Notes under the pieces: model-generated
What the model was told of the DNA's origin: nothing
Seen by the model: the letters and a program-made list of their open reading frames with translations, nothing else
Databases searched by the model: none
Assembly (NCBI GenBank): GCA_030180135.1
Contig: CM058230.1
Span: 28,294,067 to 28,358,066, forward strand
DNA from: Orychophragmus violaceus
Taxonomy: Eukaryota; Streptophyta; Magnoliopsida; Brassicales; Brassicaceae
Direction of reading: 5' to 3'
DNA: 64,000 bases
Made by a program: the position numbers and the translations under genes
Part shown: in pieces, positions 11,591 to 22,641 of the stretch
Position numbering within the stretch: the first letter of the stretch is position 1
Layout of the letters: each line of letters starts with the position of its first letter

Positions 11591-12746
11591 TGATAGGTCT
11601 AGTTTTATCCCTATACTAACTGCAAGTGCACAGTGATGTAGTTGTAGTACTTAGGGTATCGAATCCACAGGGACTCTGGTCAACGATAGATGAAAACAGA
11701 AGTGATTAAACTAGGAGAAAGCAATATGGGAAAGCAGTAAATCAGACAGCAGAAAGTAAATCGAGCGAGTTGTGAGCAAGGAAGCGAAGCGTTAGGTTTC
11801 AGGAGTTCTCAGGAAATCAGGAACGCAAGCAATCAATCTATCTAGATCCAATCAATAACTATTCTAGAACTCAAACACTGATATAGAATTAACCAAATTC
11901 CTTTGCGATAATTCTCTAAGTCTAAGTGCAGCAAACCAAACTTTCGTTTGCGAGAACTAACAGATTAAACTAGCATTAATTCCAAGTTTGATATGTTCAC
12001 AATTATCTTAAACCAAACTTCCGTTTGCGCAAAGTTTAATTGCTTATCTAAGTTCTTTCTAGTTAAATTAACCAACTTCCGCTGAATTAATCAACCTAAT
12101 ATCATAACTCTGATTAGCTACTTCAGATTAAGCATTAAGAGCAACTTAGATAAAGAACTAGCAGATATAAATCTCTACAGATTGATTTAAACTATAATTC
12201 TCTGAAATCCCTAATGAGAATCCTTCAACCTAACAGGTAAACTACTCAGATATGTTCATCGAAACAGAAAACATCTTAAGTAGAAAACCAAATATCATAA
12301 AACAGAATAATCAACAGGGGTTCGAAATCCTCTCTCTTTCGAGAGCAAGATCAGCCCCTAAGGCTCTCTGAAATAAAATAAGACTTAATGAAAGCGTAGC
12401 CTAAACAATGGCTTAAAAACTCTTATATAATGGTCTAAAGTCGGCTGGGGGCCTTTTTGCAAGTCTGGGAAGTTTCTGGGCAAAAACTGTAATTTCTCCA
12501 AAATGCAGATTTTTGGGCGCAGAACTGCAACGACAGTTGCACAGACTGCAACGATCGTTGCACTGCGAAAATGCAGCCAGTGAACTCTGTGAAGTCTCTA
12601 AATAGTGCAGAATTGCTCCAAATGCTCCCAAAACGTCCAATTAGGCTCCAGATGTGTCTAAACCTGAAAACATACTAAAAAGAACACAAGACACTAAAAA
12701 GACATCTATATCATGGCATAAAATGGGTAAAAACCATGATATATCA
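11591..12746 (-). repeat. 5' LTR of element E
   Basis: A 1156-bp LTR (minus orientation), identical by eye to 7640-8797 except for two missing A residues. Its right end ATATATCA abuts CTTCA, the second copy of the target duplication. Confidence 0.93.
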
Positions 12747-12751
12747 CTTCA

Positions 12752-13509
12752 CGCCAATGGTACATGGCACAACGCTAAGCAAGAAGCAGAGCCCTACGAC
12801 GGCTGCTGAGCTTGAGCGCATGAAGAATATTCCTTATGCATCTGCAATAGGATCTATCATGTATGCCATGATCTGTACTCGTCCTGATGTTGCTTATGCA
12901 TTGAGCATGACGAGTAGATACCAGTCAAATCCAGGTGAAAACCATTGGATTGCCGTAAAGAATATCTTGAAGTATCTAAGACATACTAAGGATAAGTTCT
13001 TAGTGTACGGTGGAAGTGATGTGCTTAAAGTCAGTGGATTCACGGACGCAAGTTTCCAGACAGACCAAGATGATTTCCGGTCACAGTCCGGTTATATCTT
13101 TTGTCTGAATGGCGGTGCAATCAGTTGGAGAAGCTCCAAGCAAGACACCGTTGCTGATTCCACTACAGAAGCTGAATATATCGCCGCCTCAGAAGCTGCG
13201 AAGGAAGCTGTTTGGATACGAAAGTTCATTATTGAACTAGGTGTGATACCAGATGCGGCTGAGCCTCTGGCACTGTTTTGTGACAACAATGGTGCTATAG
13301 CTCAGGCAAAGGAACCAAGATCACACCAGAAATCCAAGCATGTTCTAAGAAGATTTCACTTGATACGTGACATCATTAATAGAAAGGAAGTCAAGATCAG
13401 CCGAGTTCAGACAGATGATAACGTCGCTGATCCGTTGACAAAGCCACTCCCAAGGCCTAAGCTCGAGTTTCTGACTGAAGCTGTAGGCATTAGAGACATT
13501 GAAATGTAA
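12752..13509 (+). CDS. Copia polyprotein, C-terminal part (RT end and RNase H)
   Basis: This is the downstream piece of the Copia polyprotein. The frame resumes in phase directly after the CTTCA duplication (TPMVHGTTLSKKQSPTT). It continues through the end of the reverse transcriptase connection (YASAIGSIMYAMICTRPDVAYALS) into RNase H: TDASFQTDQDD, STTEAEYIAASEAAKEAVW and DNNGAI supply the expected acidic residues. The conserved tail HVLRRFHLIRD follows, and the stop is TAA at 13507-13509. An upstream ATG in the E LTR (12736) is accidental. No frameshift or stop is seen, so the polyprotein was intact when E inserted. Confidence 0.93.
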
Positions 13510-14359
13510 TCTAAATTTGAGTGGGAGTTTGAGGGCTTTTATTTAGTTATTTGATATGTTCTTGTAAAACATTCTTATGTTTAATGAAATTATTATTTCA
13601 AGATTATTTTAACTGTGATGAAATAATCGTTCCAAAGTGATATAAACCATTTTATAGGTCATCGAAGTAAGTGACTTGATCTTGAGTCATCGAAGTCATT
13701 TAGCTTGATCATCAGACCCTATATTTGATAGATGGATTAAATCATCATGTCCCTAGTCGAAGGTTGTTGAAATTGGAACACCAACAACCGTGAGAGACTG
13801 GATTGGTATGTGACTTATGACAAAGTCTCAGTGTGTCATAGATGCGCGGCATCAAAGTCAATACATAGGTGTATGTTGGGAACATACGACCGGACAAGAC
13901 CCGATTATGAGAACTCTTCAGGATATTTATATCTGTGTCATAAGAGATTCTCACTACGACTATAGAGTATAGTCCTTAGACCTGAGTTCGCATGCATGTG
14001 ACTGCACATGGACTGATGCACTTTGATCATTGTCTAACGCTATCGTTCTGCGAAAGTTATAAGGACCTTGTTTGGGTACATTATGAAATGAGTAGTTTAC
14101 AGTGATGGAATAAGACGGAATTTGTCCCTCCAATATAAATGGACTTAATATCTCTAGGCCAATCGGAGATTTGAATACTGGAAAATGCATGGCCATGCTC
14201 AAACGGACTGTCCCGAGTCGTTTGGATTGTCAGTATCGAATCAGAGTCTGATGAACAAGATTAGGCTTTATAAGGATGACACCAATCTTGCCTTATGACT
14301 AATCGAGATATTGTGACAAAAGGATTATGAATACAGAGATTCCAGTACAAGTGGGAGAT
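13510..14359 (+). other. Copia 3' untranslated region and polypurine tract
   Basis: About 840 bp with no recognisable gene, ending in the purine tract AAGTGGGAGAT (14349-14359) directly before the 3' LTR. Confidence 0.8.
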
Positions 14360-15035
14360 TGTTGGAATTGTGTCCAGTAATCTCGGTACTGTCTTTAGAA
14401 AGTAAGAGTATGTCAATGATCAGACATAAGTCATATAATACTGGGGGTCATGATGGCTTGCTAGAGTCCGCTCATGATCTATAAGTCTTGGACTTATTAC
14501 CTTTATTATATGATCCCATATGGGTCACACGCCTAAGCTTACAGGAAAATGTGTAGGAACGGATTGACAGAAGTACGGTAAAAGTGCTAGGCATTTACTG
14601 TACTTAGAGATTAAAGGGTTCAGCAATCGTGTGTCGATCGATACACAAGGTGTGTCGATCGACACAGTGCGTGAACGCCTAGGAAATAATAAGACCGAGA
14701 ATTGGGCCCGAAAGCCCATGAGAACTAAGACAGGTTTTAAATGAATAAAACCTGACCTAGCTCTCTAATGCTCTCCAAGTCTGCGCCTCTCTCTCTCTCT
14801 CTGTCGCCTCCCTCCTCGTGGTCTAGCAGCCAGATTCCTTTGCGTGCGTGTGTGAACCTTTGGAGGATCCATCCCTTGGTGGCTCTCTGATCTCTGACCA
14901 TACCATCCCTTTCCGCTGCACAAACAGGTATAAGGTGAGATCAACAATTGTTTCTAATCAAGAGAACCTAGATCCGCATGTTTAGGATAATCTGAATCAG
15001 AGAATTGAATCAGGATTCATCTAAACATTCCTTCA
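14360..15035 (+). repeat. 3' LTR of Copia element
   Basis: A 676-bp LTR matching 2178-2855, followed by the target duplication GAAAC at 15036-15040. The paired TCGATCGA motif lies at about 14632-14665. Confidence 0.93.
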
Positions 15036-15370
15036 GAAACATGCCCAAAGAAACATCTTGGATAAAAAGGAAAGAGCAACTGATAAAAAAATGATACCTA
15101 GTGGCAAAAATAAGATGCTGAAGCGAGAAAAGAGAGAGGAAAAGAACCATAAGTACGACAGTTTTTGTGATCAGGTTCCGATTGAGTAAGAATACATGTA
15201 TCCTCTGATCGATACTCCCTCGGTGAGACCGCACCCAACTTTTATAGAGGTCAACATGGTGAATTTGAATGTATCGATTGGATTGTGGAGTTTACTTGGG
15301 ACAAATTCTAAGTTTGGGGGAAGTACATTGTGGTCTCTATTTTTGCATGTTCGTTTTTTATGTGGTTTAT
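15036..15370 (+). mobile_element. Athila-like element C, internal segment 2
   Basis: Continuation of element C after the Copia insertion. It aligns with 23560-23830 of element B (AATGATACC-AGTGG, CTCTGATC-AACTCCCTC, TGTGGAGTTTACTTGGGACA, GGGGGAAGTA-ATTGTGGTCT). It breaks at TTTAT, where element B inserted. Confidence 0.75.
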
Positions 15371-15788
15371 TGATATATCATGGTTTTTCTAGGTTTTAAA
15401 CCATGATATAGTTGTTTATATTGAGTCTTTAACCTGTTTTCGAGTCTATTGAGTCTTCTACAGGTAGTCTTACGTTTGGAGCAAATAGTGGGATTATAGG
15501 ACGTTTCTGGCAATTTGTGCAACGAGCTGAAGTTGGTGTCTCGGCAACGACTGGATGTCGACCGACACTGACCTTGGTGTCGGTCGGCACTGAGCGCGAG
15601 AGAAGCTATACGCCGAGTTGAGACAAGTTTTAAGGAATTGCAAAAAGACCTCGAAGTTTCCCCTAATTCTAATCTAGCTCCAAAATGAGTTTAAGAGTTT
15701 TAATTAGGTTTTCAGACTCATTATTCAGGGGATCTTGTTCTTACTTTGTTCTTGATTTTGGAGATTGAGAGATTTTTCTAAGGGGCTG
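15371..15788 (+). repeat. 5' LTR of element B, first part
   Basis: The first 418 bp of the 5' LTR, from TGATATATCATGG to AGGGGCTG, ending at the insertion point of block F. It holds the paired motif GTCGACCGACAC / GTGTCGGTCGGCAC at about 15557-15590. Confidence 0.9.
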
Positions 15789-18700
15789 TGTAACGACCCT
15801 TTCTCATTCTCCGCTGACCGTCGAGCTGACCGGTCAACAATCAAACAAGAACATGACCGATCGAACCCGAGCTAGTCGAACAGGAAAAGTTCATCACAGG
15901 ACGAAGCCAGAGACAGATCGGTTTGAGACAAAGGCTCATACCAATCCAACCTTGACTCCGCTATCCTCACTTCCATAATGCAAGTCGGCCGTCTTGCACT
16001 ACTTCAGCGAGTTGTGTCGGTTCGGACTAAACACAATATCAGGAAAACATATTCATTTCTGAGTAAATCAAACGTTCAGTACAACGTTTAATCGTCACTT
16101 TACAAATCGTTTTCATCAATAAACAATCAATCACGCCAATCAATACAAAAAGTCAAGCCGAACCGAAAGAAAAACCCCAAAATCATCGAATCAAAACCCC
16201 GCCACAAGCCATCCCGAAACTACACCGAGGACCTCCCGCGTCCGTCGCTGATAACCTGAAAACACAAAAAGAGTCTAATGAGCGATCTAAGATCACCCAG
16301 TGAATCGGCTCCCCACTAGGGCTTCTATTCTATCTATCATCTATAGATCCCCGCCCGAAACCCCAAAATAACAATCAATCAACAAAATAGCCGATCACGC
16401 TCTACCACGTCGTGTCGAGCCCACACACAATCAGTTGCCAAAAGAAAGAGAAGGCGATTAGAGGAAATCGGGAGCACTGCGGCACATGTCCCCGATTGAG
16501 ACTCGATCTATCTACCGCGCACTACCAACTACACCAAAACACACACGCTGGGCCCCTACGATCTTGGTAACTTCCACGGGTTTTCACCGTTACCGATATG
16601 GCAACTAACCCACAACTCCTAGCCGTCCACATAACGACTAGGACACCGTTCTCTGTCCATCGATACGCGGTGACTCCGGTTACCCTCGGCAACCCAAGCT
16701 TCCATGCAGTTCGGCCCTAGGACGCGACCCCGTATTCTCCGAACTGCACCCTACAGACGTCACTCCATAGGTTCGCACCTGCCAGCATTAACTGACTAGG
16801 TTCTCAATTCCCGAGGATCCAATCGGGATGGAAGTACCAGAACGTAATCAAACACCTAGACTTGCGGGATCTAACGCACCCTAGAGTCCTAGTGCAGAAA
16901 TGTAAACACGCAGACTCGCTTGGACTCTAGCAATCATTCACAATTAACAACAACAACAACTCAACCCCGCATCCCGCAAGTCTACTCACACACACCACCG
17001 CTCTGACTCGGCACCGTACCGAGTCAGCACCACAACTTAACCGGTCCGTGACCAAGTTAAGTTACAACAAGGATCGCTCGGCCCAACACCGAGACGATCT
17101 AAAGGCCTGCACAGAAAGTTAACCACAACCACACAGCAAACACAATCACGCAATCACCAGTCTACTCGGCCCAACACCGAAGTAGACTCACAATCACACA
17201 AACAGGCCTATTAGGGTTTCTAACGTCTTTTAACCAATTCACGCCCGCTACCTTGGGTTAGCCGCTTGCTAACCCGTAGACGGTTCACCAATCACAACAC
17301 TTCTCATTTCTGAATCAATCCTAATCATCTTTTAACAACTCCTCGATCCGTCGGTTTAGAGCTAGTAGCTTACTAGACCCCCCGACGTCTCATCATTCAT
17401 TACTTAATTCATTAAACTTCGGGAACCCCGATACCATTCATATACTATACGTTCGTTCGGGTTTAACTTCCGTATTTTAACTCGTCTTAATTCCCGTATA
17501 TAAGTTCATTTAATATCGTTGTTTACTTATATATATATATATATGCATATACGGCCCTAGTCATGCAACGACTATATGAATGCATCACGCAACGCTACTA
17601 CCAACCTAGCGGCACACAATCAGGTTTAATCCGTTTTAAGTCTAACATGCTTCTTTAACCCTAGCCGGTTTACCGTTAATTCAGTCAATCAATCAATTCA
17701 ATTTAATTTAATATAAACGGGTATGCATTCCTATCTCTACGGTTTTCCCATTTCACGTTCTATATGCATCTACGGTGTTTGAGCCGACTCACAGTGATTT
17801 GACAGAACGAACGGCACGGATGCGGATACGGATTCCCGAGACCCCGAACCTCTCTGAATACACGAACACGAACTCCGAAGCTTCCCAAACACCCGTACAT
17901 GAACCGCAAACACAAAACCGGCCGGAGTCAATGCATTGACCGGCGTTGACCACGGCGTTGACTTTGACCTCCGGTTGACCGTTGACTTTGACCGTTGACA
18001 GTTGACTTTGACTTTGACCAATCTTGAACCGGTTGACCAATCTGAACCGATGCAATCAAACCAAACCGACTGAACCGTCTTAAATTGAACCGGTTAGGTT
18101 AAACCGGTTTTGAGTCAACCGTTGACCGGGTTACCTAAACCGACTCAAATCAAACCGAACCATCTTCAACCTTGAACCAAAACAATGCTAAACCAACACC
18201 AGTGAACCGGCGGAAGAGAGAGACGGCGGAAGAAGGATTCCGGCGACTTCTCCGGCGTTGACCGGCGGTGGTCCGGCGTTGACCGGCCGGTTCACCCCTT
18301 TTTCCGGAGACTCAGGTGGCGATCTACATATCAAACTGATCGGAAAGAGGAGATCTATGCATCCACAGCTTCAAAACGTCCAGATCGGATGAAGGATGAG
18401 AGAGATACACCAAAACTCCAACCGCAGCAACTTTACGGCCAGTTTCCGGCAAGCTCCGGCGACGGAGGTCATGGCTGGCTGGATGGCGGTTGTAGAGGAG
18501 GGAGAGAGGAGTCCACTGGGCTTTGCAGAAGTGGATTAGGGTTTATATTGAGAGAGATATGGTGTTTTTAGTGTTTGGAGGTCTTATGAACACTCAAGAA
18601 CACTTTGAATGTTCTTGAGGTTCTATGAAGATTCATATGAATTTTCTGGGTTTTCTGGATGAATCTAGAGAGAAGGGAGAGCATCTGGTCGTGGGTGAGG

Positions 18701-19308
18701 CTAGAGAGAGAGTGGGAAGAGTGAAATGAATTTGGTGAAGGGTTTTTGGTACATTGAACAAAAACATATGCTTCACATAAGGTATTGACACCTCAAGGGG
18801 TGAGGCTGGCGACCTGGTGGTGAGACACCTGTCTCTGGAGCCTCTTCTTATCCACAAAATCAAGTCCAAAACCGGCCCAAACCACTTCTCAATCCCTTTT
18901 GCAATTTCTTATCGGTTTCCATGGTTTCGCGATAATTGTTTTAGAAAATACCAGATGATTCTTATAAATCCCCAAACCTCCAAAATCTGATTCTCCCTGA
19001 TTTAGATGAATTTAGCAACTTGAATCACCTCATTTGGAGTTTCCTAGCTCCGGTTATGAATTTCTGAAGTTTTCCCGGTTTTGCTCGGGTTTCACCCGAC
19101 ACTCCGAAAAATGCATTTATGCTCCGTTTCTTCGAATTCTGATCTTGTAAATGTTCTTTATGGTTTAAAAAGAGAACATTTGGCCCGTCTTCCGTCTCGA
19201 ACTTTGGCAAAATTACCATCTTGCCCCTAGGTTTGGCAAAATTACAATTTTGCCCCTGCTGACTTTTCTTCTGCCCGTTGACCATATTTTTGGATACGGG
19301 GTATCACA
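15789..19308 (-). mobile_element. Block F: putative solo LTR of a large retrotransposon
   Basis: A 3520-bp block with TGT...ACA ends (TGTAACGACCC ... GGGTATCACA), flanked by a perfect 5-bp duplication GGCTG (15784-15788 and 19309-19313). It has no large open reading frame and no internal LTR pair that I can see. These traits fit a solo LTR. On the minus strand a TATA-like CAATATAAACCCTAA lies near 18535-18550, followed by transcribed-looking sequence with a 3'-splice-like TTTTCAG near 16260. I therefore suggest minus orientation, as inference only. Other features are a TTGACC-rich tract at 17935-18030 and long C-rich, AC-rich low-coding sequence. It could instead be a non-autonomous large derivative (LARD). 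Confidence 0.65.
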
Positions 19309-19313
19309 GGCTG

Positions 19314-20067
19314 ATTCTTGCTACTTGTAACCTTTGAGAGAAGGATTTTGAACCCCTTTATCTTATATATTCAGTCTTTTGGTTTTCTATTCATGATGTG
19401 TTGTTTATCTGATAATATGTGTGAGTAGTAACCTAGTTAGATTTAGGAATTCTCATAAGGGTTTTATGCATGTTTAGATAACTGGTTTATTAGGATTCAC
19501 AATCTGTTCGTTCATCACCTAAGTTGCGCTTAATACTGAATTCTTGACTGATCACCTTGGGTTTAGATCTGAGATAATTAACTTAGCACGAGAGTGTGAG
19601 TTATAATCTGAATAAACTTAGTGTGAGAAATTTGACTAGATATAAAGAGATTTGGTTTAGGAGAATTGTGAACCGATAGAACATGTTCTTAATACTTGTT
19701 TAGAACTCTAGGATTACAAAGAGATTTGGATTGCTATGTTGCTAGATATAGAAACAATCTCAGCGAGAGTTGGATTGTTTAGCATTGTGTTTCTAGTTCT
19801 TGAACATGTGTTTAATCTGAATCTTGTTAAGTATCTGACATTGCACAATTCCCGAGAACTTCCTTAGTCTGACGCCTTTCTCCTATTGAAAACACTTCCT
19901 TGTTTACTTGCTTTCGTTTACTGTTTTCTTCTATTTGATTTAGCTTAACTTGAGAATATACAATCTATCATGTGAGTCGTGAGTCCTTGTGGATTCGATA
20001 CCCATAAGTACTACATTCGCATCACTGTGCACTTGCAGTAGAATAGGGATAAAACTTCGACCTATCA
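19314..20067 (+). repeat. 5' LTR of element B, second part
   Basis: The remaining 754 bp of the split 5' LTR, ending CCTATCA at 20067. With F and one GGCTG copy removed, the LTR is 1172 bp, the same as LTR D. Confidence 0.9.
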
Positions 20068-20073
20068 AGTTTT

Positions 20074-20090
20074 TGGCGCCGTTGCCGGGG
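20074..20090 (+). promoter_or_regulatory. Primer-binding site of element B (tRNA-Asp)
   Basis: TGGCGCCGTTGCCGGGG, six bases after the 5' LTR, complementary to the 3' end of plant tRNA-Asp(GUC). Confidence 0.88.
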
Positions 20091-20279
20091 ACTCAACTGA
20101 GTTCGCCGATAGATTTTGTTTTAAAGTTTAGTCTAAGTCGTTTTTATTTCTTAGTTACTAATTTTTCTCGGTTTGGCTTGTTTTGTTGCTGCAGGAAATC
20201 GACAGAAGCTCTTAGTGTCGACCGACACCTCCTTAGTGTCGCCCGACACCACTCACAGTTTCAGACTTGAAATCAGTGT

Positions 20280-20759
20280 ATGCCAAGTCGACATACCCGA
20301 AGCAACCAGAGCGAAGAACTTTTGAACTTCAGACTTGAGGAGCTTGCTAAACTAGAGAGAACGAACAGAAAGGGTGTGAGAACAAGAATGATGAACAATC
20401 GTTTGATTTTGAGACCAGATGCTGAGGGAGTTCTGAGAGACACAAAACAACCCATACAATGATCAGGGGCAAATGATTGATGCCCAAGGATGGGTGATCC
20501 CTGAACCTGAACAGCCTCAAGGTGAGGGGCAGATGGTCAATGTCGGAGCTAATTGACAGCAACCTAATCCTCCTGCTGCTGAGAGGACTCTTGCTAACTA
20601 CAATAGATCTGACGAGTTCTACAACAACAGGTCTTCTATTGTACCTCCTCCTTTTGAGAGGAATGACTTTGAGGTCAAGACAGTCTATTATGCACTTCTG
20701 AGGTAGCATCCTTTTCATGGTCTCCCACATGAGCAACCCATGGAGGAAAGGTTGATCAT
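20280..20759 (+). pseudogene. Broken gag N-terminus of element B
   Basis: Translation from 20280 (MPSRHTRSNQSEELL) gives 60 residues that end at a stop. Shifting frame at about 20462 gives a further gag-like reading (DQGQMIDAQGWVIPEPEQ ... RTLANYNRSDEFYNNRSS ... FERNDFEVKTVYYALL) with two in-frame stops (near 20550 and 20703). The pattern RTLA-YNR-D-FY-NRS-I-PP is typical of the Athila gag N-terminus. It ends at HPFHGLPHEQPME. The capsid core that should follow is absent, so there is a deletion at about 20740-20760. Confidence 0.7.
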
Positions 20760-22511
20760 TTGCAGATAGTTGAGATGAAGAACAAGTTGGATTCTGTTCT
20801 CAGCTTGTTGACTGGAAGGAAGGCTGTCCACTTTGCTCAAGAGGTTGAGGAGTTTGAACCTAAAGAAGGCTGCATAGAGGAAGACGTGAACTACATTAGT
20901 AGTTTTGGATTTCAAGGAAACAGGTTTGGAAATCAGCAGAACAGCAAGTTCTTTAATGGTGGACAGAAGAGTGCTTTCACAAGCAATCAGAACTCTTCTG
21001 GATATGGTCAAAATGTTGGTTACCAAAAGCCTTTTCAGCAGAACAACCTTTATCAGAGGACCTATGGATCATCTTTCTGTAAGACACCTCCTGCTACTAA
21101 TGCTTGTGAGAGTAAGCTGGAAGCTATGATGGAGCAGCTTCTGGAAGGTCAGACAAAGACCACTGTGGACTTCAACAAGAAGCTTGATGTTGTGTATGAA
21201 GATCTGAATGGGAAGTTTGAATCCTTGAATACTCACATGAAGCAACTGGACACACAAGTGAATCAGATTTCAAGCTCAGTTAAGGGAAAAGGTGTTCAGA
21301 ATACCCACATCAACGCTTGGACAATCCAGGTTGAGGATGGGATAGATCAAGGGGAAGAATTTGAGGTTAAGACTGCTGAGATAGTGGAAGATGGCCAAAA
21401 ACCCGAGACTGTACCCCCAAGGTCGACCGACACTGCCATTGACGTCGGTCGACATCCATGTTCAACGGAAATTTCGAGTTCTCATGACGAACGGAAATCG
21501 ACCGTGACTGATTTTGGAGCCGACATCGAAGGTGAATCAGCGAATGTCGACCGACATCAGTTTAACGTCGGTCGACATCAAGGGCGTGAGAGGCCAATTC
21601 CACCAACAGCTTATGGTATTGCTGAAGAAGCAACCTACAAACATCATGTACCTTTTCCTAAGGTGTTTGTGAAGTCTAAACAAGAGCTTGATGAAGCCAG
21701 AGACCTGAAAATGATGGATACGAAGTTGAAAGATGATCCACAAGCTGATACTCTGCCCTATCATCCTTGTATACAGAGATACTTGGAAAAGATGGTACAT
21801 ATGGATGTGGACTTAAGAGATTGGGTAGTGGTGCTCCCTAAGCAAATCAGTGATGTGCTGCGTAATAAGATTCCAGAGATGTTAGATGAACCTGGTGTCT
21901 TCGTGTTAGATTTCTCAGTCTTCAAGCATAGCTTCAAGCATTCCTTATGTGATTTGGGAGCTGCTGTTAATCTCATGCCATACTCTGTGGCTGAGAGGTT
22001 GGGGTTGATGGACTTCAAGCAGACTAGGATCTCTTTAATCCTAGCTGATCATTCAAAGAGGGTTCCTGAAGGAGTCCTAGAGGACATCCCGATCAGAGTT
22101 GGAGACCATTTGATTCCACATAACTTTGTGGTGCTGAAGTATGATAGCGAACCAGTTGATCCTCTGATACTAGGAAGACCCTTCTTAGCTACCGCTGGAG
22201 CGAGGATTGATGTGCAGCACGGTCTGATCGATCTCCACCTGGGAGATGAGTCCTTACACTTCAAGATGGATATGTTGGGAAGGTCCAAGATTGACGGTCA
22301 GACCTTTAGCATTGTGATGGAGCAAGAAGCTCAGCCTAGAGAGGCTTCAGTTTCTGATCCTGGAGAGAAGAAGATGGTGGTTTCTCAAGATTCCGCTCTA
22401 ACATCTTCAAAGTTTGCAACTGCTTCTAAGCAGAAAGCTCCAAACATCAGATGGTTCGCCAAAGCAAAGGTTTGCATCTTCCCAACCCCGTTCTACAGAC
22501 TTCATTGCTGA
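20760..22511 (+). CDS. Gag C-terminus and aspartic protease of element B
   Basis: A 583-residue frame. Residues about 1-60 are the gag linker (MKNKLDSVLSLLTGRKAVHF). A Q/N/G-rich stretch and a coiled-coil-like segment follow (KLDVVYEDLNGKFESLNTHMKQLDTQ), matching element E. Residues about 215-290 contain S-T-D-T, V-G-R-H and N-V-D-R-H runs translated from GTCGACCGACA-type modules. The last third is a retropepsin-like domain: HSLCDLGAAVNLMPYSVAERLGL carries the catalytic D-L-G-A, and DPLILGRPFLATAGARIDV is the second conserved block. The natural start is uncertain because the upstream gag is deleted. A frameshift near 22465 causes the early stop; the tail (TAYSPPWMRRLSQRHSK) continues in another frame to 22641. 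Confidence 0.75.
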   Translation: MQIVEMKNKLDSVLSLLTGRKAVHFAQEVEEFEPKEGCIEEDVNYISSFGFQGNRFGNQQNSKFFNGGQKSAFTSNQNSSGYGQNVGYQKPFQQNNLYQRTYGSSFCKTPPATNACESKLEAMMEQLLEGQTKTTVDFNKKLDVVYEDLNGKFESLNTHMKQLDTQVNQISSSVKGKGVQNTHINAWTIQVEDGIDQGEEFEVKTAEIVEDGQKPETVPPRSTDTAIDVGRHPCSTEISSSHDERKSTVTDFGADIEGESANVDRHQFNVGRHQGRERPIPPTAYGIAEEATYKHHVPFPKVFVKSKQELDEARDLKMMDTKLKDDPQADTLPYHPCIQRYLEKMVHMDVDLRDWVVVLPKQISDVLRNKIPEMLDEPGVFVLDFSVFKHSFKHSLCDLGAAVNLMPYSVAERLGLMDFKQTRISLILADHSKRVPEGVLEDIPIRVGDHLIPHNFVVLKYDSEPVDPLILGRPFLATAGARIDVQHGLIDLHLGDESLHFKMDMLGRSKIDGQTFSIVMEQEAQPREASVSDPGEKKMVVSQDSALTSSKFATASKQKAPNIRWFAKAKVCIFPTPFYRLHC

Positions 22512-22641
22512 GAATGCAGGAAACCATCGCGTTCCTTCGTTCCTTGGACGATATCACGCTGACACTGCTTACTCTCCACCTTGGATGAGGAGACTTTCGC
22601 AGAGGCACTCAAAGCCTCTGTCGAAAGCATCAGGAGTCTAA
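22512..22641 (+). pseudogene. Frameshifted C-terminal tail of element B gag-protease
   Basis: Read in the next frame, this gives ...NAGNHRVPSFLGRYHADTAYSPPWMRRLSQRHSKPLSKAS, matching the C-terminus of the element E protein. It ends at TAA at 22639-22641. It shows that the stop at 22511 is secondary. Confidence 0.7.

Larger units (their letters stand above)
7640..12746 (-). mobile_element. Non-autonomous Athila-like element E
   Basis: A complete minus-strand LTR element of 5107 bp inserted in the Copia polyprotein. LTRs are 11591-12746 (5') and 7640-8797 (3'), and the target duplication CTTCA is perfect (7635-7639 and 12747-12751). Its 2.8-kb interior has an Athila-type primer-binding site complementary to tRNA-Asp, one gag-like frame and a long 3' non-coding region. 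It has no protease core, integrase, reverse transcriptase or RNase H, so it must depend on enzymes from another element. The LTRs differ only by a 2-bp AA indel (near 8738), so transposition was very recent. Confidence 0.93.
2178..15035 (+). mobile_element. Ty1/Copia LTR retrotransposon, interrupted by element E
   Basis: A complete Copia element with LTRs at 2178-2855 and 14360-15035. The target duplication GAAAC is perfect (2173-2177 and 15036-15040). The primer-binding site resembles the initiator-methionine tRNA complement, and a polypurine tract AAGTGGGAGAT precedes the 3' LTR. A single gag-pol frame is interrupted only by element E at 7640-12746. Without E the element is about 7.75 kb. 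Domain order is gag, protease, integrase, reverse transcriptase, RNase H, which is the Copia order. The only LTR difference I see is two bases in a CT repeat, so the insertion is recent. I cannot assign the lineage (Ale, Ivana, Tork and so on) by eye. Confidence 0.95.
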
